Assembly: GCA_963848525.1 (NCBI GenBank)
Contig: CAWKDZ010000004.1
Coordinates: forward strand, 62,001-126,000
Direction: 5' to 3'
Source: JACCTU01 sp963848525
Lineage (GTDB): Bacteria; Actinomycetota; Thermoleophilia; Gaiellales; Gaiellaceae
Length of the DNA stretch: 64,000 bases
This document shows, in pieces, positions 57,606 through 64,000 of the stretch. The notes below the pieces were generated by a model, which saw only the letters and a list, made by a program, of their open reading frames with translations, did not search any database and was not told the DNA's origin. How positions within the stretch are numbered: the first letter of the stretch is position 1; every line of letters begins with the position of its first letter. Made by a program: the position numbers and the translations under genes.

Positions 57606-58595
57606 GTGAGCGAGCTCGACCGGATTGCGACGCAGACTGCGTTCTCGGGGGCGGTGAGGGTCGACAGCGCAGACGAGCTCGTCTACGGCAAGGCGTACGG
57701 CCTGGCGAACAGGGCGTGGGAGCTCCCGAACCAGCTCGACACCCGCTTCGCTCTCGCGAGTGGGACGAAGGGCTTGACCGCGTTGACGGTCGTGAGCCTG
57801 ATCGAGCAGGGCGCGCTCGAGCTCGCCACGCCGGCGCGCGCGCTGCTCGGTGACGACCTCCCGCTGATCGGCGACGACGTCACCGTCGAGCACTTGCTCG
57901 CCCACCGCTCCGGCATCGGCGACTACTACGACGAGGACGTCGAGACCGACGTCGACGCGTTCGTGCTGCCGGTGCCCACGCAGCAGCTCGCGACGACGGA
58001 GGCCTATCTCGCCGTCCTCGACGGGCATCAGACGAAGTTCGCGCCCGACGAGCGCTTCTCGTACTGCAACGGCGGCTACGTCGTCCTCGCGCTGCTCGCC
58101 GAGCGCGCGAGCGGCGTCCCGTTCCACGAGCTCGTCGTGCAGCGGGTCTGCGACCCGGCCGGCATGCGCGACACGGCGTTCCTGCGCTCGGACGAGCTCC
58201 CCGGCCGGACCGCGCTCGGCTACCTCGAGGTGGACGGCGAGTGGCGGACGAACGTCTTCCACCTGCCGGTGCGCGGCAGCGGCGACGGCGGCATCTACTC
58301 GACGGTCGCGGACCTCCGTTCGCTGTGGAAGGCGTTCTTTGCGGGAGCGATCGTCTCGCCGAGCTGGGTGGAGGAGATGGTGCGACCGCGCAGCGATGCC
58401 GAGAAGAGGCGCTACGGGCTCGGGTTCTGGCTCGATGCGTCGACCGACGTCGTCAACCTCGAGGGGATGGACGCCGGCGTCTCGTTCTACTCGGCCCACG
58501 ACCCGCAGCGCGACTCGACCTTCACGGTCGTCTCGAACACGAGCGACGGCGCGTGGCCGCTCGCGCGGTACCTGGCCGAGCACCCTCCGGCATAG
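57606..58595 (+). CDS. Serine hydrolase, beta-lactamase/class C fold
   Basis: 329 aa, TACGCT 6 nt before the GTG. Serine beta-lactamase-like: SxxK as ALASGTKGLTALTVVSLIEQG, LLAHRSGIGDYY, YxN as FSYCNGGYVVLALLAERASGVPF, NVFHLPVRGSGDGGIYSTVADL and a C-terminal GFWLDASTDVVNLEGMDAGVSF. No signal peptide, so cytoplasmic. Esterase or peptidase activity likely; not a drug-resistance enzyme by context. Followed after 10 bp by a GNAT gene. Confidence 0.9.
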   Translation: MSELDRIATQTAFSGAVRVDSADELVYGKAYGLANRAWELPNQLDTRFALASGTKGLTALTVVSLIEQGALELATPARALLGDDLPLIGDDVTVEHLLAHRSGIGDYYDEDVETDVDAFVLPVPTQQLATTEAYLAVLDGHQTKFAPDERFSYCNGGYVVLALLAERASGVPFHELVVQRVCDPAGMRDTAFLRSDELPGRTALGYLEVDGEWRTNVFHLPVRGSGDGGIYSTVADLRSLWKAFFAGAIVSPSWVEEMVRPRSDAEKRRYGLGFWLDASTDVVNLEGMDAGVSFYSAHDPQRDSTFTVVSNTSDGAWPLARYLAEHPPA

Positions 58596-58605
58596 AGTCC
58601 CGGCG

Positions 58606-59196
58606 GTGGCGGTCTTCGACGTGCGGCCCTATCGCGCGGCCGACGAGCAGGGCTGGGTCAGATGTCGCGCGCTCTCGTTCCTCGGCTCCGCGTACCACGA
58701 CGACGTCCGCGCGGACAAGGAGCGCTACGAAGGGCCGTCGATCGAGCTGGTCGCGCACGCCGGGGGCGAGGTCGTCGGCCTGATCGACGTCGAGCTCGAG
58801 CGGGAACCGGGCACCGTCTGCTCCGATCGGGAGGGCCTCGGCGGGATGATCTGGAACGTCGCGACTCACCCGGACCACCAGCGGCGCGGCGTAGCGACCG
58901 CGCTGCTCCGCGAGGCCGAGCGGCTCGCTCGCCCGGAGGGCATCGTGCGGTTCGAAGCCTGGACGAGGGACGACGAGCACGTTCACGCGTGGTACAGGTC
59001 GCACGACTTCGAGCAGGTCGACTCGTACCTGCACGTCTACGTCGAGCTCGGAGATGGACTCCGCGACCTCTTCCCGGTCACCGAGGGCCTGCGGCCCGTG
59101 AAGCTGTTCGCGCACTACGTGGGCGATGAGCGGGACGAGATCAGGCGGCGGTTCGCACGCGTCCACGACTGCGTGCTCTTCGAACACAAGTTCTGA
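58606..59196 (+). CDS. GNAT-family acetyltransferase
   Basis: 196 aa, GTG with TAGAGT 7 nt upstream. Fold elements: VRPYRAADEQGWVRCRALSFL, ELVAHAGGEVVGLIDVELE, MIWNVATHPDHQRRGVATALLREAERLARPEGIVRFEAWTRDDEHVHAWYRSHDFEQVDSYLHVYV, with the acetyl-CoA Q/RxxGxG/A signature HQRRGVATAL. Acceptor unknown. Confidence 0.92.
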   Translation: MAVFDVRPYRAADEQGWVRCRALSFLGSAYHDDVRADKERYEGPSIELVAHAGGEVVGLIDVELEREPGTVCSDREGLGGMIWNVATHPDHQRRGVATALLREAERLARPEGIVRFEAWTRDDEHVHAWYRSHDFEQVDSYLHVYVELGDGLRDLFPVTEGLRPVKLFAHYVGDERDEIRRRFARVHDCVLFEHKF

Positions 59197-59216
59197 GTGG
59201 TTGACTTAGGCGTTCG

Positions 59217-61787
59217 ATGATCCGCTTCGCACTGAGCAGCCTGGCAGCACGCAAGTTGCGCACACTGCTGACCGCGCTCGCGATCGTCCTCGGCGTCGCG
59301 ATGATGAGCGGCAGCTACGTCCTCACCGACACGATCGACAGCGCGTTCAACGCGATCTTCGTCGAGTCGTATGCGGGGACGGACGCGGTCGTGACGGGCA
59401 AGGAGCCGGGATTCGGCGTCGAGGGCGAGTCGGCCGAAGCTCCGCCGATCCCGGAAGCAACGCTCGAACGAGTGCGCGCGGTCGAGGGCGTCGAGGTGGC
59501 GACCGGCTCGGTCCAGGACTTCCGCACCAAACTGCTGCGGCCCGACGGCGAGGCGATCGACACGGCCGGCTCGCCGTCGTTCGCGTTCGGCATCGACACG
59601 GCCCCGGAGTACGCGCGCTTCAATCCGCTCAACCTCGTCGAGGGCCGATGGCCCAGTGGAGGCAGCGAAGTCGCGGTCGACGAAGGCGTCGCCGACGACG
59701 AGGGCCTGAAGCTCGGTGACCGGGTCGGCGTCGCGGCGCTCGGGCCGGCGCGGCAGTACGAGATCGTCGGGATCGCCAAGTACGGCGAGCTGAGCTCGCT
59801 CGGCAGTGCGACCTTCGCGATCTTCGACGTGCCGACGGCGCAGGCGCTCCTCGACAAGGAAGGCCAGCTCGACGCGGTGCAGGTCGCGGCTGCCGAGGGC
59901 ACCACACCCGAGCAGGTGACGCAGCGGATCCAGGCCGAGCTCGGCGACGAGTTCACCGTCCGCACAGGCGTCGAGCAGGCGGACGAGCAATCGGGCGAGA
60001 TCGCCACGTTCACGACGATCATCCGCTACTTCCTGCTCTCGTTCGCGGGGATCGCGCTCTTCGTCGGCGCGTTCGTGATCTTCAACACGCTGTCGATCAC
60101 GGTCGCGCAGCGGACGCGCGAGTTCGCGATCGTGCGGACGCTCGGTGCGTCCCGGCGGCAAGTCCTCCGCTCCGTGATCCTCGAAGCGCTCGTGATCGGT
60201 TTGGGCGCTTCCATCGTCGGCCTGTTCGCCGGCCTCGGGCTCGCCGTCGGGCTGAACGCACTCTTCAGGGCGCTGAACCTCGAGCTGCCGCAGACCGAGA
60301 CGGTCTTTGCGACGCGCACGATCATCGTCTCGCTGCTCGTCGGGACGCTCGTCACGCTGGCCGCGGGTCTCTTCCCCGCGATTCGTGCGACCCGGGTGCC
60401 TCCGATCTCAGCGGTTCGCGAAGGTGCGACGCTGCCACGTGGGCGCTTCGCCCGCTTCACGCCGTACATCGCCGGGGCGATCGTCGTGCTCGCCGTGCTG
60501 GCGCTCGGCTACGGGACGCTGGTGGACGACGTCGGCCTCGGCGACCGGTTCGTCCTGCTCGGGCTCGGCGTCCTGGCGCTGTTCGTCGGCGTCGCGATGC
60601 TCTCGCCGCGGCTCGTTCGGCCGCTCGCGCGCGTCGTCGGCATCCCGGCCCGCCGCTTTGGCGGCGTTGCGGGAGACCTGGCCGAGGGCAACGCGCAGCG
60701 CAATCCCGGCCGCACGGCCGCGACGGCCGCCGCGCTGATGATCGGCCTCGCGCTGGTGACGTTCGTCTCGGTGCTCGCGAACGGCATCCGCGTCACCAAC
60801 AGCGACGCGATCGAGCGCCAGATCCAGTCCGACCTGATCGTCACGTCGCAGGACGGCTACTCCGAGTTCCCCGCAGCTGCCGGCGGCGCCGTCGCGGACG
60901 CCGAGGGCGTCGAGCTGGTCAGCAACGTCCGTCAGGAGGTCGCGGAGATCGCCGGCTCCGGGGCCAACCTGACCGGCCTGGACGAGAACATCAACGAGGT
61001 CTACGACCTGCGCTGGGAAGAGGGCTCCGACGAGGTGGCCACGCAGCTCGGCGCCGACGGAGCCGTGATCCCGAACAACGTCGCCGAGGACAAGGACCTC
61101 GCGATCGGCGACACGCTGACGGTGCGCTCGACGGACGACGAGACCAAGGACTTCGTCGTCCGCGGCATCTACGAGGGCAGCCCGTTCTACCCGCTGCTCG
61201 GCACGGCGAGCGTCTCGCAGCAGGCGTTCGACGACCTGTACGACCGCCCGCGGAACCGCTTCACGCTCGCCAACGTCGCGGGCGACGAGGCGGCGGCGCG
61301 GGCGAACGTCGAGAGCGCGCTCGAGACCTTTCCCGACACGCGTATCTTCACGCGACCGGAGTGGATCGAGAAGGAAGACGACGAGATCCAGCAGTTCCTG
61401 CTGCTGCTCTACGTCCTGCTCGCGCTGTCGGTGATCATCAGCCTCTTCGGCATGGTCAACACGCTCGCGCTGTCCGTCTTCGAGCGCACGCGCGAGCTGG
61501 GGATGCTGCGCGCGGTCGGCATGACGCGGCGCCAGACGCGGCGCATGATCCGGCACGAGAGCGTGATCACCGCGCTGATCGGCGCGGCGCTCGGGCTACC
61601 GCTCGGGATCTTCCTGGCCGCGCTGGTGACGAACGCGCTCGGCCAGTACGACCTGCGGTTCGCCCTGCCGGCCGGCCAGCTCGCGGTGCTCGCGATCGTG
61701 GCCGTGATCGCGGGGATCCTCGCGGCGATCACCCCGGCGCGGCGGGCGGCGAAGCTCGACCCGCTCCGCGCGCTTCAGTACGAGTAG
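59217..61787 (+). CDS. FtsX/MacB-type ABC transporter permease, two-domain
   Basis: 856 aa, ATG start. First unit: a TM near residue 15, a large extracytoplasmic domain (~40-250), then TFTTIIRYFLLSFAGIALFVGAFVIFNTLSITVAQRTREFAIVRTLGASRRQVLRSVILEAL, the MacB/FtsX core. Two central TM segments, LVTFVSVLANGI, another extracytoplasmic domain and a second core FLLLLYVLLALSVIISLFGMVNTLALSVFERTRELGMLRAVGMTRRQTRRMIRHESVI. This is the full-length double FtsX permease usual in actinobacteria. The usual LolD-like ATPase gene is not adjacent on either side. Confidence 0.93.
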   Translation: MIRFALSSLAARKLRTLLTALAIVLGVAMMSGSYVLTDTIDSAFNAIFVESYAGTDAVVTGKEPGFGVEGESAEAPPIPEATLERVRAVEGVEVATGSVQDFRTKLLRPDGEAIDTAGSPSFAFGIDTAPEYARFNPLNLVEGRWPSGGSEVAVDEGVADDEGLKLGDRVGVAALGPARQYEIVGIAKYGELSSLGSATFAIFDVPTAQALLDKEGQLDAVQVAAAEGTTPEQVTQRIQAELGDEFTVRTGVEQADEQSGEIATFTTIIRYFLLSFAGIALFVGAFVIFNTLSITVAQRTREFAIVRTLGASRRQVLRSVILEALVIGLGASIVGLFAGLGLAVGLNALFRALNLELPQTETVFATRTIIVSLLVGTLVTLAAGLFPAIRATRVPPISAVREGATLPRGRFARFTPYIAGAIVVLAVLALGYGTLVDDVGLGDRFVLLGLGVLALFVGVAMLSPRLVRPLARVVGIPARRFGGVAGDLAEGNAQRNPGRTAATAAALMIGLALVTFVSVLANGIRVTNSDAIERQIQSDLIVTSQDGYSEFPAAAGGAVADAEGVELVSNVRQEVAEIAGSGANLTGLDENINEVYDLRWEEGSDEVATQLGADGAVIPNNVAEDKDLAIGDTLTVRSTDDETKDFVVRGIYEGSPFYPLLGTASVSQQAFDDLYDRPRNRFTLANVAGDEAAARANVESALETFPDTRIFTRPEWIEKEDDEIQQFLLLLYVLLALSVIISLFGMVNTLALSVFERTRELGMLRAVGMTRRQTRRMIRHESVITALIGAALGLPLGIFLAALVTNALGQYDLRFALPAGQLAVLAIVAVIAGILAAITPARRAAKLDPLRALQYE

Positions 61788-61825
61788 ACGGCGCATGCGG
61801 CGCTTACCGAAGAGGAGGGGCATCG

Positions 61826-62170
61826 ATGAGAAGCCGGACGGTGATCGCGTTGGGGTTGGCGGTGTTGATCGGAGCGGGAGTCGGCAGCGCCGCGACTCGA
61901 ACGATCCTCGTCGGACGGGGCAACATCGCCGAGTTCCGCGGAACCAAATGGTTCTGTCGGAACGCAGCTCCCGCCGTCTCATGCCAGAGCGGTGATGCTC
62001 TGCCGCGAGCGACACTCGGCGTCGACCGGCGCGTAGTCGCCCTCCGAGTGAACAGCCTCTCGCGCCCTTGTATTCGTCGAATCCTGCGCCCATCGCCGGA
62101 CCCGAACGATCCGGCGATGAAGCCGTACTGGGAGTACCTCTACACCTTCAAGGCGTTCCGCTGCCCCTAG
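61826..62170 (+). CDS. Small secreted protein with conserved Cys, unknown function
   Basis: 114 aa, SD GAGGAGGGG before the ATG. Signal peptide VIALGLAVLIGAGVGSAA. Mature part: TRTILVGRGNIAEFRGTKWFCRNAAPAVSCQSGDALPRATLGVDRRVVALRVNSLSRPCIRRILRPSP, with Cys in WFC, SC and PC plus a final FRCP, probably two disulfides. Similar short secreted proteins, WxC-type with a FxC pattern, occur in related actinobacteria; no named family recognised. Confidence 0.72.
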   Translation: MRSRTVIALGLAVLIGAGVGSAATRTILVGRGNIAEFRGTKWFCRNAAPAVSCQSGDALPRATLGVDRRVVALRVNSLSRPCIRRILRPSPDPNDPAMKPYWEYLYTFKAFRCP

Positions 62171-62219
62171 CGAGAGACGAGACCCTCGACCCGGACTCTA
62201 GAGCGTTACGGTTTGGCCC

Positions 62220-63038
62220 GTGGAGTCCCGCGGTTCGTATCGGCTGCGCGAGCACTTCCGAGATGTCGAGGCCGAGCTCGCCCGGCTCGAGGCGCAGGCC
62301 GCGTTTCTGTGGCCGAAGGAAGAGGAGGTGCTCGAGCGGCGAGCGTTTCCGCAGGACGGACGCGTGCTCGAGGTCGGCTGCGGCCCTGGGTTCGTCACCG
62401 AACGGCTGATCGCGCTCTCGCGGGACGGATCGATCGTCGCCATCGACAACGATCCTGAGATGATCGCGCTCGCGCAGACCCGGTTCGAGGGCCGCGACGC
62501 AAACGTCGAGTTCCTCGAAGCGTCCGTTCTCGAGCTCCCGTTCGCCGACGGGACGTTCGACGCCGCGACCGCTCGGCTCGTCTTCCAACACCTGCCGGAC
62601 CCGCAGCGTGCGCTCACGGAGCTTCACCGAGTGCTCCGGCCCGGAGCACGCCTGTTCGTGACCGACATCGACGACGGCTGGGGCCTGCTGCTCGAGCCGG
62701 AGCCTCCCTATCTGCAAGAGGTGACGGCTGCCGTTGCCGGGATGCGGTCCCAGCGCGGCGGGGACCCGCGGATCGGGCGCAGGCTCCCGAGCATGCTTGC
62801 GGAGACGGGATTCACCGAGCTCGCGCTCGACGTCGTCGCGCTGCACACCGCGGTCGACGGCGGCGACAGCGTCACCGAGATCCTCGGGAGCGTCGCAATG
62901 CTCGAGCCGGCCGTCGAGGCGGGCCTGATGAGCCGCGAGACATTCGACGAGCTCAGCGAGTTCGCCGCTCGCTTCGAGCGCGGCGAGATCCGCGTCGACG
63001 GCTTGCTCGGCACGCTCGTCGTCTCGGGCGCGGCCTAG
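62220..63038 (+). CDS. SAM-dependent methyltransferase, class I
   Basis: 272 aa, TACGGT 7 nt before the GTG. Motif I RVLEVGCGPGFVTERLIALS, second strand IVAIDNDPEMIALAQTRF, motif NVEFLEASVLELPFADGTFDAATARLVFQHLPDPQRALTELHRVLRPGARLFVTDID. UbiE/Methyltransf_11 type. Substrate unknown. Lies between the secreted small protein and the cyclase fusion gene. Confidence 0.92.
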   Translation: MESRGSYRLREHFRDVEAELARLEAQAAFLWPKEEEVLERRAFPQDGRVLEVGCGPGFVTERLIALSRDGSIVAIDNDPEMIALAQTRFEGRDANVEFLEASVLELPFADGTFDAATARLVFQHLPDPQRALTELHRVLRPGARLFVTDIDDGWGLLLEPEPPYLQEVTAAVAGMRSQRGGDPRIGRRLPSMLAETGFTELALDVVALHTAVDGGDSVTEILGSVAMLEPAVEAGLMSRETFDELSEFAARFERGEIRVDGLLGTLVVSGAA

Positions 63039-63046
63039 CCAACGAC

Positions 63047-64000
63047 GTGGACGTCCCAGAGACGCTCTACGCTCGGAGCGGCGACGTCAACATCGCATAT
63101 CAGGTCGTCGGCGAGGGTGAACTCGACCTCGTTTACGTGCCGGGCTGGGTCTCGAACGTCGAGTACATGTGGACGTACGCGCCGTTCGCACACTTGCTAC
63201 GGCGGCTCGCAGCGTTCTCGCGAGTGATCCTCTTCGACAAGCGTGGTACCGGCCTCTCGGACGCGGTTCCGCTCGACCGCCTACCGACGCTCGAGCAGCG
63301 CATGGACGACGTCCGCGCCGTGCTGGACGCGGTGGGCTCGGAGCGCGCCGCGCTCTTCGGCCACTCGGAAGGCGGCTGCCTGTGCATGCTCTTCGCCGCG
63401 ACGTACCCAGAGCGAGTCCGGGCGCTGACGATGCTCGCCGCCTACGCGAAGCGGCTCCGGAGCGACGACTACCCGTGGGCGCCGACGCCGGCGGAGCGAG
63501 AGGCCGAGGCACGCGCGCTCGAGGAACGTGGTTGGGCCGACATCGACCTGGGCTTCTACGCGCCGAGCAAGCGCGGCGATCCGGAGTTCGAGCGCTGGCT
63601 CCGCGGCTGGCTCCGCAACGGTGCGAGCCCGCGCGCGGCCGCTGCACTCCTGCGCATGAACAGTCGGATCGACGTGCGCGAGCTGCTGCCGACGATCGCC
63701 GTTCCGACGCTGCTCCTGCATCGCACCGGCGACCGCGACGTGAACGTCGAGGAGGGGCGTTACATCGCCGGACAGATCCCGGGCGCACGGTTCGTCGAGC
63801 TTCCCGGCGACGAGCACGTGATCCCGGCCGGCGACGTCGATCGCCTCGCAGACGAGCTCGAGGAGTTCCTGACCGGCTCACGACCGGTGCTCGAGCCTGA
63901 TCGCGTACTCACCACCGTGTTGTTCACCGACATCGTCGGCTCGACCGACCGTGCAGCGGCCCTGGGCGACCGTGAGTGGGGGAAGCTGCTCGAGCGGCAC
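63047..64000 (+). CDS. Alpha/beta hydrolase fused to class III nucleotide cyclase domain (3' end beyond window)
   Basis: 318 residues visible, no stop before the right edge. GTG start with weak TAGCCA 5 nt upstream. N-terminal hydrolase: YARSGDVNIAYQVVGEGELDLVYVPGWVSNVEYMW, FDKRGTGLSDAVP, ALFGHSEGGCLCMLFAATYPERVRALTML (nucleophile GHSEG), Asp in HRTGDRDVN and His in PGDEHVIPAG. From about residue 285 the cyclase begins: RVLTTVLFTDIVGSTDRAAALGDREWGKLLERH with the first metal-binding Asp in FTDIVGS. This architecture is known in actinobacteria and mycobacteria. Likely makes cAMP. Confidence 0.9.
   Translation, partial: MDVPETLYARSGDVNIAYQVVGEGELDLVYVPGWVSNVEYMWTYAPFAHLLRRLAAFSRVILFDKRGTGLSDAVPLDRLPTLEQRMDDVRAVLDAVGSERAALFGHSEGGCLCMLFAATYPERVRALTMLAAYAKRLRSDDYPWAPTPAEREAEARALEERGWADIDLGFYAPSKRGDPEFERWLRGWLRNGASPRAAAALLRMNSRIDVRELLPTIAVPTLLLHRTGDRDVNVEEGRYIAGQIPGARFVELPGDEHVIPAGDVDRLADELEEFLTGSRPVLEPDRVLTTVLFTDIVGSTDRAAALGDREWGKLLERH

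Noticed and set aside
57606..58595. Antibiotic-resistance beta-lactamase
   Set aside because: No signal peptide and only the general SxxK/YxN fold; the family is mostly esterases and peptidases.
1..64000. Mobile elements, CRISPR arrays, prophage or a defence island
   Set aside because: No transposase, integrase, repeat-spacer pattern or phage gene was seen; the OLD protein stands alone among housekeeping genes.

Overview
The window is a compact, GC-rich (about 70%) chromosomal segment of a monoderm actinobacterium. Deazaflavin F420 genes (cofC-cofD-npdG-cofE), a Lrp/MarR/LuxR regulator set, an SD-poor start-codon style and a hemE-hemH arrangement without proteobacterial features make a Thermoleophilia/Gaiellales-like lineage the best guess. 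That placement is inference, because no rRNA or marker search was possible. I saw no tRNA or rRNA genes, CRISPR arrays, insertion sequences or phage genes. Almost every base is coding and no gene-free gap exceeds 200 bp.

Region 1 (1-23.6 kb) is a cell-surface polysaccharide locus. It holds a GDP-mannose 4,6-dehydratase, at least six GT4-type and one GT2-type glycosyltransferases, two GT-C membrane glycosyltransferases, a WecA-like initiating transferase fused to half of a CapD-like protein, two methyltransferases, a secreted lamin-tail protein plus a DUF916-like partner, and a Wzm/Wzt ABC exporter. Wzm and Wzt are split by a divergent unknown gene and by hemE-hemH, and wzt is the third gene of the hemE operon. 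A 164-bp palindrome fills the space between a methyltransferase and wzm.

Region 2 (23.7-30.6 kb) has polX with a degenerate polymerase site, the F420 operon, a MarR gene with a palindromic operator abutting the next ATG, an ankyrin gene, an ArsR/SRPBCC pair and pdxH. Region 3 (30.6-46.5 kb) is mixed housekeeping: an OLD-family ATPase/TOPRIM protein, a GT2, a GlcD-type oxidase, aldo/keto reductase, GH4 glucosidase, dienelactone hydrolase, a secreted HEXXH protease, a stand-alone cNMP-binding protein, a primary-type sigma factor, a receiver-domain protein, a DMT exporter, an Lrp regulator, SIMPL, LytM-like and lipase-like proteins. Region 4 (46.5-64 kb) has cupins, rhodanese, MFS, a 32-residue membrane microprotein, a cold-shock/infA cluster, a LuxR regulator, a flavin monooxygenase, an aminotransferase, a second cNMP-binding protein, a beta-lactamase-fold hydrolase, GNAT, an FtsX-type permease, and an alpha/beta hydrolase fused to a class III cyclase that runs off the right edge.

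Two window-wide patterns matter. First, about twenty genes that begin a transcription unit carry a TANNNT hexamer 6-9 nt before the start codon, the signature of leaderless mRNA; genes inside operons overlap by ATGA/GTGA/CTGA, and Shine-Dalgarno sequences are restricted to a minority, notably secreted proteins and cspA/infA. Second, seven genes, including the sigma factor, are each interrupted by one extra base; the uniform sign suggests sequencing insertions rather than seven real pseudogenes.
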